Source: JADKFD01 sp050250665 | Lineage (GTDB): Bacteria > Pseudomonadota > Gammaproteobacteria > Xanthomonadales > SZUA-5 | NCBI GenBank assembly: GCA_050250665.1 | Contig: JBFWOF010000015.1 | Location: 47,858-111,857 of the forward strand | DNA: 64,000 nucleotides | Direction of reading: 5' to 3' | Part shown: positions 7,745 to 15,028 of the stretch, in pieces | How positions within the stretch are numbered: position 1 is the stretch's first letter | Layout of the letters: each line of letters opens with the position of its first letter | Program-made: the position numbers and the translations under genes | Notes under the pieces: model-generated | The model's input: only the letters and a program-made list of their open reading frames with translations | What the model was told of the DNA's origin: nothing | Databases searched by the model: none

Positions 7745-8719
7745 ATGACCAAGAAGACGCAACTCGCGCTGACGAGTCCCCAGGAACTGCTGGTGCCCGA
7801 GCAGGCGACAGACCTGGCTGGCCTGGCGGGCATGCGGATGCAGGGGGAGTGGCTGGCGCAGTTGTTGAGCCCGCATTCGCGTCGTGCCTATGCCGCTGAC
7901 GTCCGCGATTTCCTGCACTTCCGCCAGATCAGCTCCGCGGCGCAACTACAGTCGGTGCAGATGGCTGAAGTGCTCGCCTGGCGTCATCATCTTCAACAGC
8001 AGGGCGCAGGGGCGGCGACGCAGCGCCGCAAGCTGTCGGCCCTGGCGTCGCTGTTTCGATACCTGTGTGAGCGCCAGTGGATAGACGCGAACCCGGTACA
8101 GGCCGTACGTCGGCCGGCGGTGGAGAGCTATGAGGGGCAAACTCCGGCCTTGTCCGAGGCCGAAGCCATGGCGCTGCTGGAGGCGCCTTCGAGCGGCACG
8201 CTCAAGGGCTTGCGCGACCGCGCCATTCTGGCGCTGCTGCTGTTTCAGGGACTGCGTCGCGGCGAACTGGTGGCACTCAACCGCGGCGACGTCCATCGCG
8301 ACCGCGGTCGCTGGCGCCTGCGCGTGCGCGGGAAGGGCGGACGTATGCGTCAGCTGCCCCTGCATCCGCAGGCGCTGGAACGCATCCAGGCCTATCTGGC
8401 ACGGCTGCCAGCCGACGGTCCTGCCAGTCCCTTGTTCCTGGCCTTGCGCAATGCCCGGGGCGACGGGCGTCTCAGTGCACAGTCGGTCTACAGCCAGGTG
8501 GTGCGGCGTTATGGCGTCGATCTGGGCTTGGTCGATCTGCCATGGTTTGGTCCGCACGTGATGCGGGCGACAGCCGCGACCCAGGCGCTGGCGCAGGGCG
8601 CTGATCTGGCGACCGTGCAGCATTGGCTCGGTCACGCCAGTATTCAGACCACGCGCGCCTATGATCGTCGTGACCGGGCACCGCAGGTGGCGGCGCTGGT
8701 ACTGAACTACGCCGGTTGA
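7745..8719 (+). CDS. XerC/XerD-like tyrosine recombinase
   Basis: Site-specific recombinase of 324 aa. The N-terminal SAM-like core-binding domain spans about residues 30-120 (SPHSRRAYAADVRDFLHF). The catalytic domain holds all expected residues: Arg171 in GLRRGEL, Lys197 in GKGGR, His271-x-x-Arg274 in HVMRAT, His297 in WLGH and the nucleophile Tyr306 in RAYD. With the par and rep genes it most likely resolves replicon dimers. A 34-bp dyad 9 bp upstream is a candidate target. No clear Shine-Dalgarno is visible, and the dyad occupies that region. Its stop codon lies in a small hairpin shared with the convergent gene downstream. Confidence 0.92.
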   Translation: MTKKTQLALTSPQELLVPEQATDLAGLAGMRMQGEWLAQLLSPHSRRAYAADVRDFLHFRQISSAAQLQSVQMAEVLAWRHHLQQQGAGAATQRRKLSALASLFRYLCERQWIDANPVQAVRRPAVESYEGQTPALSEAEAMALLEAPSSGTLKGLRDRAILALLLFQGLRRGELVALNRGDVHRDRGRWRLRVRGKGGRMRQLPLHPQALERIQAYLARLPADGPASPLFLALRNARGDGRLSAQSVYSQVVRRYGVDLGLVDLPWFGPHVMRATAATQALAQGADLATVQHWLGHASIQTTRAYDRRDRAPQVAALVLNYAG

Positions 8720-8725
8720 GCGCGA

Positions 8726-9523
8726 CTACGGTCGCTCAGCCGCGTAGCGTTTGACCTCGGCGCCAGTAACCGCGCCAATCTGTGCGGTGTCATGCACCCA
8801 GAGCTCCACTTCGTGTTCCGCCCTGATCTGCCCCAGAACCTGTACGCCAGCGCCGATGGTGATGGTGGTCTTCTTGTCGTCGCCCCAGCACCAGCCGAAG
8901 CAACGCGACTTGCGCACCAGCAGATCGCCGCCAATCACGGTGCTGCCCTGCAGATCGACCTTGCCGGTGGTGGTCTTGAGGTCGCCGCGCACTTCGCTGT
9001 CAATCAGCGTGATGTCACCACTGCCGCTGTCGACATCACCCGCTACTCGGGTACCCTCGAGTTCGACACTGCCGCTGCCGGTATCGATCTTGCCGGCCAC
9101 CTGCGATCCCCGGCCCAGCTCGACCGAGCCACTACCGGTATCGATCTTGCCGTCGATCTGGACGCGCACGCCGCCGCGCACGCCGCCGCTGCCCGTGTCG
9201 ATATCGGCAGTTCGGGCGCCGTCACCCAGACGCACGCCACCACTGCCGGTGTCGATGCGACCGGCGCTGCTGTCGGCGCCCAGACGGACGCCGCCACTGC
9301 CGGTGTCGATGTTGCCCGCGCTGGCGCCCTCTGCCAGCTCAACGCCACCGCTGCCGGTGTCGATGTTGCCGGCCACGACGCCGGTCGGGACCCGAACGGA
9401 TCGACTGCCTACATCGGCGTTTTCACCTGGACCCAGCACCTTGTCGGCCGCGTGGCTTATCGGAGTCAGCAGCAAGGCCAGCAACAGCGCTGCAGTGCGG
9501 GGTAGGGCAGGGCGCGTCATCAT
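8726..9523 (-). CDS. Secreted beta-solenoid protein with eight 18-residue repeats
   Basis: Protein of about 265 aa with a signal peptide (ALPRTAALLLALLLTPISHA). The middle consists of about eight tandem repeats of roughly 18 residues, the first five nearly identical (IDTGSGGVxLGxGAxAG). Later ones drift to VDSGSGDITL and LKTTTGKVDL. Such regular short repeats with small turns predict a parallel beta-helix, reminiscent of DUF4097-like or bactofilin-like proteins. A cysteine-containing segment (RCFGWCWGDD) and a C-terminal strand domain follow. Function unknown. Three ATGs in a row (9520-9526) are possible starts; GGAG upstream favours 9523 or 9520. The gene converges on the recombinase with 6 bp between them. 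Confidence 0.75.
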   Translation of the reverse strand: MMTRPALPRTAALLLALLLTPISHAADKVLGPGENADVGSRSVRVPTGVVAGNIDTGSGGVELAEGASAGNIDTGSGGVRLGADSSAGRIDTGSGGVRLGDGARTADIDTGSGGVRGGVRVQIDGKIDTGSGSVELGRGSQVAGKIDTGSGSVELEGTRVAGDVDSGSGDITLIDSEVRGDLKTTTGKVDLQGSTVIGGDLLVRKSRCFGWCWGDDKKTTITIGAGVQVLGQIRAEHEVELWVHDTAQIGAVTGAEVKRYAAERP

Positions 9524-9811
9524 CATCGACTCCAGAGTTTGTGGTTGAGTCGGTGAATCGCAAACTCCATGCCAACCGATATGGCACCAAGATTGAGCGA
9601 GAAACGGGCTGGTGACGCGCAAATCTGGCGAATACCGCAATGCATTGGCCAGTTCCCCCAGTTTCTCAGCGCGGCAGCTTGCGCCGGGCGGACGCCACTG
9701 TCCGGTTTCGAGACCATCCTGCGACCAGTTTGTGGCAGCACAACCGAGTACGCTTCTTCACGCGCCGACCGATAGCATCTGGCTTTGTACAAGCACGAAG
9801 GAGCCCTGAAG

Positions 9812-10480
9812 ATGTCCAGAATTCTGATCACCGGCAGCGCCCGCGGCATAGGCCTGGAACTGGTGCGCAATTATCTGGCAGCGGGTCAGGAGGTGATCGC
9901 GGTCTGCCGCGATCCCGGCCCGGCCCTGTCGCAACTGCCCTGCGAGCGCATTGACGGCGTGGAGCTGACCGAGGCTGCGGGGATCGATCGCGTGCGTGAG
10001 GCCGTGGGCGATCGTCCCCTGGATATTCTGATTCACTGTGCCGGCATCCTGCGCCGCGATGCGCTGGGCCAGTTGCGCCAGCAGATCGAGCAGTTGCGTG
10101 CCCAGTTTGAAGTGAACACCCTGGCGCCGCTGCTGCTGACCGAAGCGCTGTTGCCGGTGCTGCAGGCCGGCAGCAAGGTAGCCATGATCACCAGCCGCAT
10201 GGGCTCCATTGCCGACAACAGTTCTGGCGGCTACTACGGCTACCGTATGTCCAAGGCGGCCCTGAACAGTGCCGGCAAATCCCTGGCGATCAACTGTTGT
10301 GAGCGGGATATCGCCGTGGCGCTGCTGCACCCGGGATTTGTACGCACGCAGATGACCGGCGGCGCCGGCGACATCGATCCGGCCGCGGCAGCCGCGCAGT
10401 TGATCGAGCGCATTAATGCATTGAGCATCGCGACCAGCGGCAGCTTCTGGCACGCCAACGGCAGCGAGCTGCCGTGGTAG
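9812..10480 (+). CDS. Short-chain dehydrogenase/reductase
   Basis: Classical SDR of 222 aa. The cofactor motif is TGSARGIG (residues 6-13). HCAG replaces NNAG. The catalytic Ser lies in ITSRMGS and the Tyr/Lys pair in YGYRMSK. Nothing in the sequence identifies the substrate. The start at 9812 follows AGGAG at about ten bases; an in-frame ATG at 9785 is less likely because it would precede the Rossmann strand by nine extra residues. It is preceded by a 290-bp gap and followed by an inverted repeat that may end transcription. Confidence 0.88.
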   Translation: MSRILITGSARGIGLELVRNYLAAGQEVIAVCRDPGPALSQLPCERIDGVELTEAAGIDRVREAVGDRPLDILIHCAGILRRDALGQLRQQIEQLRAQFEVNTLAPLLLTEALLPVLQAGSKVAMITSRMGSIADNSSGGYYGYRMSKAALNSAGKSLAINCCERDIAVALLHPGFVRTQMTGGAGDIDPAAAAAQLIERINALSIATSGSFWHANGSELPW

Positions 10481-10590
10481 GGGAGGGCGGGGCAAGCACC
10501 GTTTGGGTCCGCCCCGTCTTGCGGTGAACCTGGGACGCGTTGACCGCAACGCGGTCTAATTGACGACAGTCGGCACGTCAGACCGTGCCC

Positions 10591-10660
10591 GTAGGTCCAG
10601 ACTTGTCTGGACGCTTCTGGGCTTCTGGCGGGAGGAGCGTCCAGACAAGTCTGGACCTAC
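10591..10660. repeat. GTAG-type palindromic repeat pair, 25-bp perfect arms
   Basis: Arms 10591-10615 and 10636-10660 are perfect reverse complements, beginning GTAGGTCCAGAC and ending GTCTGGACCTAC, with a 20-bp spacer. Each arm contains its own small palindrome TCCAGAC-TT-GTCTGGA. The element starts with GTAG and ends with CTAC, like the inverted REP pairs (SMAG type) of Stenotrophomonas. It lies between the SDR gene and the convergent App1-like gene and could terminate transcription both ways. Confidence 0.8.
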
Positions 10661-10765
10661 AGATCCCTCAGGTCCTCGGAAAGTTCGGTTCAGCCTTTCC
10701 CGTGCCCCGTGCCCCGCACGTTCAGTGTGGACGCGAGGTTCGGCTAGCCATCAGGCTGGGCCAGC

Positions 10766-11908
10766 TCAAGAGCCCGGCAGCAGCGAGGGCTCGGGCACCG
10801 CTGTCTGCGGCAGCAGCCTCATGCTCCCGGCACGGTCGAAAACCTGCCACAGCGTCGTCGGCAGGTCCCGGAAGCTGCGCCGGTAACGCTCGGACTCCGA
10901 TCCTGCATCGCCGACCTGGCGGATGCGGATACCCAGCACCTGATCCCGGTGTTCGCGAGCAATTTCCCCGTAGATTTCCGGATCGGATTCTCCCGAATCA
11001 CCGATCAGCAGAAATCGTCGATCCGGGAAATCGCTGAGGAGTTGTCCGATGGCTCCGCGCTTGTGCGCGCTCGAATCGCCCTTGCGCGGGATGAGGCTGG
11101 TGAAGGAGGTCGATTCGCGCAAGTGCACGCTGCCACGGGGAAAGCCCTGATCGTCCAGAAACTGCGCCAGCGGCGAGTACAGCTGGATCGGGCTGGAGGA
11201 CACATAATGGAAGCGGGCGTGGCTCTCCTGTGCGAGCTGCTGATACTGCGCAGCCATGCCGGGCACTGCGGCGAATTCGTGGACGAAGGTGTTCAGCAAC
11301 ATCTGTCGGCGATCGCCCACCTCCGATACCTTGATGGTGTCGTCGATATCGGAGATGACCGAAAGCCCTTCCGGCGCCAGCCACAAGGCTCGGCCCTCGA
11401 ACTGGCGCGCATCACCGGCGGGCATCACCACCGAGAACTCGATCCAGTCACCATCCTCAAGGCCTGCAGGCGCGCTCAACAACAGACGACTGCTGCTGCG
11501 CCCGGCTCCGTTGCTGCGTGGCAGCTCCGGCTGGTCGCAGCGCTGCCCCGGCCCTGCGCAGCGGTAGGGCAAGCTCAGCGCAATCTGCTTGCGGCTTTCC
11601 GAATCCACCCGAAACAGCTGCGTGCGGGCGTAGAAGCGGTTGCGATCACCGATGGCCATCTGCTCCGGATCCAGATCCAGATGGTGGGCCAGCAGGGCGC
11701 TGAGTCCCGGCCGGCGCTCGAATTCGAACACCCAGCTCTCGACCCGCATTTCGATCTGGTCCGCGCCCAGCTGCCGCGCCGTGCTGGGCAGGAACAGCAC
11801 CTGATCGCTGCGGGATAGTGATCTGGCCCCCGTGGACTGGCAGCCGACCATCAACAGGGCCAGTCCCAGAATCTGGAACCAGGCAGGGCAGGGCAGTCGA
11901 AAACGCAT
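10766..11908 (-). CDS. App1-like phosphatidate phosphatase family lipoprotein (DUF2183)
   Basis: Protein of 380 aa with a lipoprotein signal: MRFRLPCPAWFQILGLALLMVGC, with the lipobox cysteine at the end. The C-terminal half matches the App1/DUF2183 catalytic domain of the HAD fold. It has motif I SDIDDTIK, the SSSPIQLY segment, Lys-Arg in AHKRGAI and the acidic motif GDSGESDPEIY. In yeast App1 this domain dephosphorylates phosphatidate; in bacteria the substrate is unproven. The N-terminal half is a conserved accessory region with a cysteine pair (RCAGPGQRC). The start at 11908 begins the signal peptide and follows AAGGA; the longer reading is less likely. Confidence 0.82.
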   Translation of the reverse strand: MRFRLPCPAWFQILGLALLMVGCQSTGARSLSRSDQVLFLPSTARQLGADQIEMRVESWVFEFERRPGLSALLAHHLDLDPEQMAIGDRNRFYARTQLFRVDSESRKQIALSLPYRCAGPGQRCDQPELPRSNGAGRSSSRLLLSAPAGLEDGDWIEFSVVMPAGDARQFEGRALWLAPEGLSVISDIDDTIKVSEVGDRRQMLLNTFVHEFAAVPGMAAQYQQLAQESHARFHYVSSSPIQLYSPLAQFLDDQGFPRGSVHLRESTSFTSLIPRKGDSSAHKRGAIGQLLSDFPDRRFLLIGDSGESDPEIYGEIAREHRDQVLGIRIRQVGDAGSESERYRRSFRDLPTTLWQVFDRAGSMRLLPQTAVPEPSLLPGS

Positions 11909-12124
11909 GAGTTCAAGTCCTTCGCAACAAGCCAGTGGCAGCGACACGGGTATCGCGTCTGCCGCTTGCAGCGACCGTGTGTCCGGGTACGTGCGCGTCT
12001 ATTGTGAGGGATAGCGGCTGGCGCTTGCCGGAATGACGCGCAGGCGACAGCGTCTGGCGCCGGCCAGTGGCCAAGGGCCGGGCCACAGTCCAGAATGCGC
12101 AGCCCCCGCCCCGGCAGAGCAGAC

Positions 12125-12685
12125 GTGTCCGAGCAGCCCGATCATCCCAGCGACGAAGCAGTCGTCGCCGACACCCGTCAATGGCTGGAACAGGCCGTCA
12201 TCGGGCTCAATCTGTGTCCCTTCGCACGGGCACCCTATGTCAAGGGACGGGTGCGTTTTCGGGTCAGCACGGCCATCGATGAAGATCAGCTGGTGGCCGA
12301 TCTGGCCGAGGAGCTCGGGCGGCTGGCGGCGGCCGATGCTGAGGAGATCGAAACCACGCTGCTGATCCACCCGCAGGTACTGGTCGATTTCCTCGATTTC
12401 AATGACTTTCTGGAGATCGCCGAGGCCACCGTGCAGGCGCTGGGGCTGGAGGGCGAACTGCAGGTGGCCAGCTTCCATCCCGACTACCAGTTTGCCGACG
12501 CCGAGGCCGAGGCCATCGAGAACTGCAGCAATCGCTCACCGTACCCGACCCTGCATCTGCTGCGCGAAAGCAGCATCGATCGCGCCATCGAAGCGGTGGA
12601 AGACACCGACGAGATCTACCGGCGCAACATCGAAACGCTCAGGGCCCTGGGTTGGGAAGGCTGGGCCGCCAGATGCGGGCGCTGA
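12125..12685 (+). CDS. DUF1415 family protein
   Basis: About 186 aa. It matches the DUF1415 family through its opening WLEQAVIGLNLCPFA and the central FLDFNDFLEIAE...LQVASFHPDYQF. The function is unknown to me. The protein is soluble and acidic. A GTG at 12125 gives a natural N-terminus (SEQPDHPSDEAVVAD); an ATG at 12095 would add ten basic residues. Neither has a strong ribosome binding site. Confidence 0.8.
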   Translation: MSEQPDHPSDEAVVADTRQWLEQAVIGLNLCPFARAPYVKGRVRFRVSTAIDEDQLVADLAEELGRLAAADAEEIETTLLIHPQVLVDFLDFNDFLEIAEATVQALGLEGELQVASFHPDYQFADAEAEAIENCSNRSPYPTLHLLRESSIDRAIEAVEDTDEIYRRNIETLRALGWEGWAARCGR

Positions 12686-12806
12686 AGGGCGGGGAACCAC
12701 GGCGCGCGACTGGTCATGGGCTGCGGCGTCATTGCGAGCCACTTGTTCCGTCCCGACACGGCCTGCCGGCCGTGAATCACAAGCTCGCCGGTAGGCAAGC
12801 TCGCCT

Positions 12807-12880
12807 GTAGGAGCGACCTCGCGTCGCGACCGGCAAGTCGCACGTCAGCAGCAGCGGTCGCGCCGCAAGGGCGCTCCTAC
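12807..12880. repeat. GTAG-type palindromic repeat pair
   Basis: Starts GTAGGAGCGACCTCGCGTC and ends with the near-complement GCGCTCCTAC. A half copy with the same opening is at 44731-44755. This GTAGGAGCG... sequence is common between genes in xanthomonads. REP-type element. Confidence 0.75.
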
Positions 12881-12920
12881 AGGTGGACAAAGCTTGCGTT
12901 TCGCCCACGCGGACGCCGAA

Positions 12921-13028
12921 TCAATAGCTTACGATATGGGCTCATGGAAGGCGCAGTGAAGCAATGCCGTAGCACAGTCTCAGACGCAGTGGATGGCCGC
13001 GGGCGGATTTGCCGACTTCGCAATGACG
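12921..13028. repeat. Dispersed repeat of about 105 bp, copy 1
   Basis: Shares TCAAT-GCTTACGATA, TGGAA-GCGCAG-GAAGCAA and a terminal TCGCAATGACG with 18511-18615. The outer parts belong to the widespread CGTCATTGCGAGG...GAAGCAATCC type of intergenic repeat also seen at 21746-21845 and 41417-41516. Confidence 0.65.
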
Positions 13029-13082
13029 CCACTCTGCTAGTTTCCGTCACTGCATACCTCTCCCTTTCCAAGCTCCCCAGCC

Positions 13083-13793
13083 ATGCGCCTCAACAAGCAC
13101 ATCAGTGAAACCGGTTTCTGTTCGCGCCGAGAAGCGGACGAGCTGATCGAGCAAGGGCGGGTCACGCTCAACGGCGAAGTCGCGCTGATCGGCATGGACG
13201 TGGCCGAAGGCGACGAGGTGCGCGTCGATGGCGCCGAACTGCGGGCGCGGCCGAAGAAGAAGGGCCGCAAGCATGTCTACATCGCCCTGAACAAGCCGGT
13301 CGGCATCACCTGCACCACCGAGGATTCGGTGTCGGGAAACATCGTCGAATTTGTCGGTCACGAACAACGGATCTTCCCGATCGGACGCCTGGACAAGGAC
13401 TCCGAGGGCTTGATCCTGTTGACCAGCAACGGTGATATCGTCAATGACATCCTGCGTGCCGAGAACAAGCACGAGAAGGAGTACCTCGTCGGCGTCAACA
13501 AGACCGTGACCCCGGAATTCCTGGCGACCATGTCCAGGGGCGTAGTCATCCACGGCAAGAAGACCCTGCCGTGCCGCACCTCGCGCATCGCCAAATTCGG
13601 TTTCCGCATCGTCCTGACCCAGGGCCTCAACCGCCAGATCCGTCTGATGTCGGCGGCGCTCGGCTATCGGGTGACGGAACTGCGCCGCGTGCGCATCGAC
13701 AACATCAAGCTCGGTGCGCTCAAGCTCGGCCAGTGGCGGAATCTGACCGATGCGGAACTCAAGGGGCTGCTGCCAGGTCGTAGCGACTGGTAG
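13083..13793 (+). CDS. rluF: 23S rRNA pseudouridine synthase, RluF type
   Basis: Enzyme of 236 aa that isomerises a uridine in 23S rRNA. An N-terminal S4 RNA-binding domain (residues 1-60, MRLNKHISETGFCSRREAD) precedes the catalytic domain. The catalytic Asp lies in GRLDKDSEGLILLT, and NKPVGITCTTE and GLNRQIRLMSAALGY are the other family motifs. The TCTTE segment and the overall form fit RluF (U2604) better than RluB or RluE, but the exact target is inferred. The gene stands alone after a repeat-rich gap. Being a core gene, it argues that this DNA is not a small plasmid. Confidence 0.9.
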   Translation: MRLNKHISETGFCSRREADELIEQGRVTLNGEVALIGMDVAEGDEVRVDGAELRARPKKKGRKHVYIALNKPVGITCTTEDSVSGNIVEFVGHEQRIFPIGRLDKDSEGLILLTSNGDIVNDILRAENKHEKEYLVGVNKTVTPEFLATMSRGVVIHGKKTLPCRTSRIAKFGFRIVLTQGLNRQIRLMSAALGYRVTELRRVRIDNIKLGALKLGQWRNLTDAELKGLLPGRSDW

Positions 13794-13897
13794 TTGAGTC
13801 CGAGCATTGACTGCTCGAGCAAACAAACCCTAACTTGACGATTCAGATAGTCACATTTTCGGGTGCTCTGTGCCCCGGCCTACTCTCAGGAATTAAC

Positions 13898-15004
13898 ATG
13901 TCTCGTATCTTGATTTCGGCGATGGTCGTCGCTGGAGTACTGCTGTTGTCCGACGCTCAGGCTCAGGTTCTACGTGTCGACAGCGAACACGAGGCAGCCC
14001 AGATCGGCGGCCCTCTGCGCCAGGTCACGTTTGAGGATGTTGCGATCGGTACCGAGACGCCATTCACCAGTCTTGGAGTGGTGATCGAGGAGATCGGGGC
14101 TCCGCTCCCCGGCTCGCCCAAGGCCGTGGTGCTGGATCAGCTTCTCGGTAACCCGCATTTGAACTTGTTTGGATTGCGCGGATCGCCGGATAGATTCCTG
14201 CAGAGCAACCTGCAGTTTTCAGTGCGCTTCCCGCAGGCGGTGACCGTGGTGGGTTTCGCGCTGCGTTCGACGGCGTGTCCGGATCCGGGTGGAATCGGCA
14301 GCCTGATGGGATGGCGCATCTTCAACGCGCAAGGCGCACAGTTGGACAGCGGCGTATTCGCCCTTGACGAAGGCTGCCCGAACTTGCGCTCTGCCTATTT
14401 TGGACTGCAGGCAAGCAGTCCTTTTGTTCGGGTCGAGTTCTTTCGCAATGGCGGTAGCAACTTCGTCGTGGACGACATCCAGTACGGACCGATCACGGGC
14501 TTGAGCGCGTCGGCCCAGAGCACTGTTCAGCCTGCCTATGTGGCCAACTTCGACGATGTCCAGGCCGGCACCAGCGCACCGTTCGTGTCCGGTGACTTGA
14601 GTTTCAGCGGGACCCCTCAGGTCCTGGACCTCTGGTTCGGTCTTCCTCATACGTCAATTTTTGGTGGATTTGCGTCACCGCCGAACCTGATGGCCGCAAA
14701 CTTCGGAGTCTGGATTGAGGCCCCCGGAGATGTTCAGGGCATCCAATTCGATACTCGGGGAGCGAATTGCCCCGCACCGTACTACGCCAGCGTAGAAGGC
14801 TACGATACTCAGCAGCGTCAGGTGGATTCGGTCGCTTTCGCTGTTACCGGTTGCGGAACTGGTCGCGTAGGAGTCTTGGGTATGCGACCGGCGCGGCATC
14901 TCCATCTTCGCTTGCTGCGCTCCGCTGGCGGCTTCATCAATGCGCCTATCGACGATTTGCGATTGGAACCGGAACGGCTGTTTGGCAACGGCTTCGAAAA
15001 CTGA
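13898..15004 (+). CDS. Secreted protein with C-terminal FGNGFEN tail
   Basis: Protein of 368 aa with a signal peptide (MSRILISAMVVAGVLLLSDAQAQ). It appears internally duplicated: TFEDVAIGTETPF near residue 48 and NFDDVQAGTSAPF near 215 each begin a beta-rich module of about 150 residues, suggesting two jelly-roll-like domains. Paired cysteines occur in each half. The last residues are RLFGNGFEN, a variant of the DGFE tail on the proteins at 26316-28019 and 34397-35881. Function unknown; adhesion or carbohydrate binding is a guess. The ATG at 13898 follows AGGA and starts the signal peptide. Confidence 0.75.
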   Translation: MSRILISAMVVAGVLLLSDAQAQVLRVDSEHEAAQIGGPLRQVTFEDVAIGTETPFTSLGVVIEEIGAPLPGSPKAVVLDQLLGNPHLNLFGLRGSPDRFLQSNLQFSVRFPQAVTVVGFALRSTACPDPGGIGSLMGWRIFNAQGAQLDSGVFALDEGCPNLRSAYFGLQASSPFVRVEFFRNGGSNFVVDDIQYGPITGLSASAQSTVQPAYVANFDDVQAGTSAPFVSGDLSFSGTPQVLDLWFGLPHTSIFGGFASPPNLMAANFGVWIEAPGDVQGIQFDTRGANCPAPYYASVEGYDTQQRQVDSVAFAVTGCGTGRVGVLGMRPARHLHLRLLRSAGGFINAPIDDLRLEPERLFGNGFEN

Positions 15005-15028
15005 GGCTGTTTCGGGTACTGCAGAGAT

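Larger units (their letters stand above)
12686..13082. other. Intergenic region filled with dispersed repeats
   Basis: No gene is visible. It holds a GTAG-type inverted repeat (12807-12880) and a repeat of about 105 bp (12921-13028) whose second copy is at 18511-18615. The leading part also has short GC-rich inverted segments (CAAGCTCGCC twice near 12780-12806). Confidence 0.6.

Noticed and set aside
8726..9523. Regular DNA repeats that could look like a CRISPR array
   Set aside because: The repeats are codon-phased, about 54 bp apart, without unique spacers, and encode the 18-residue beta-solenoid units. No cas genes are present.
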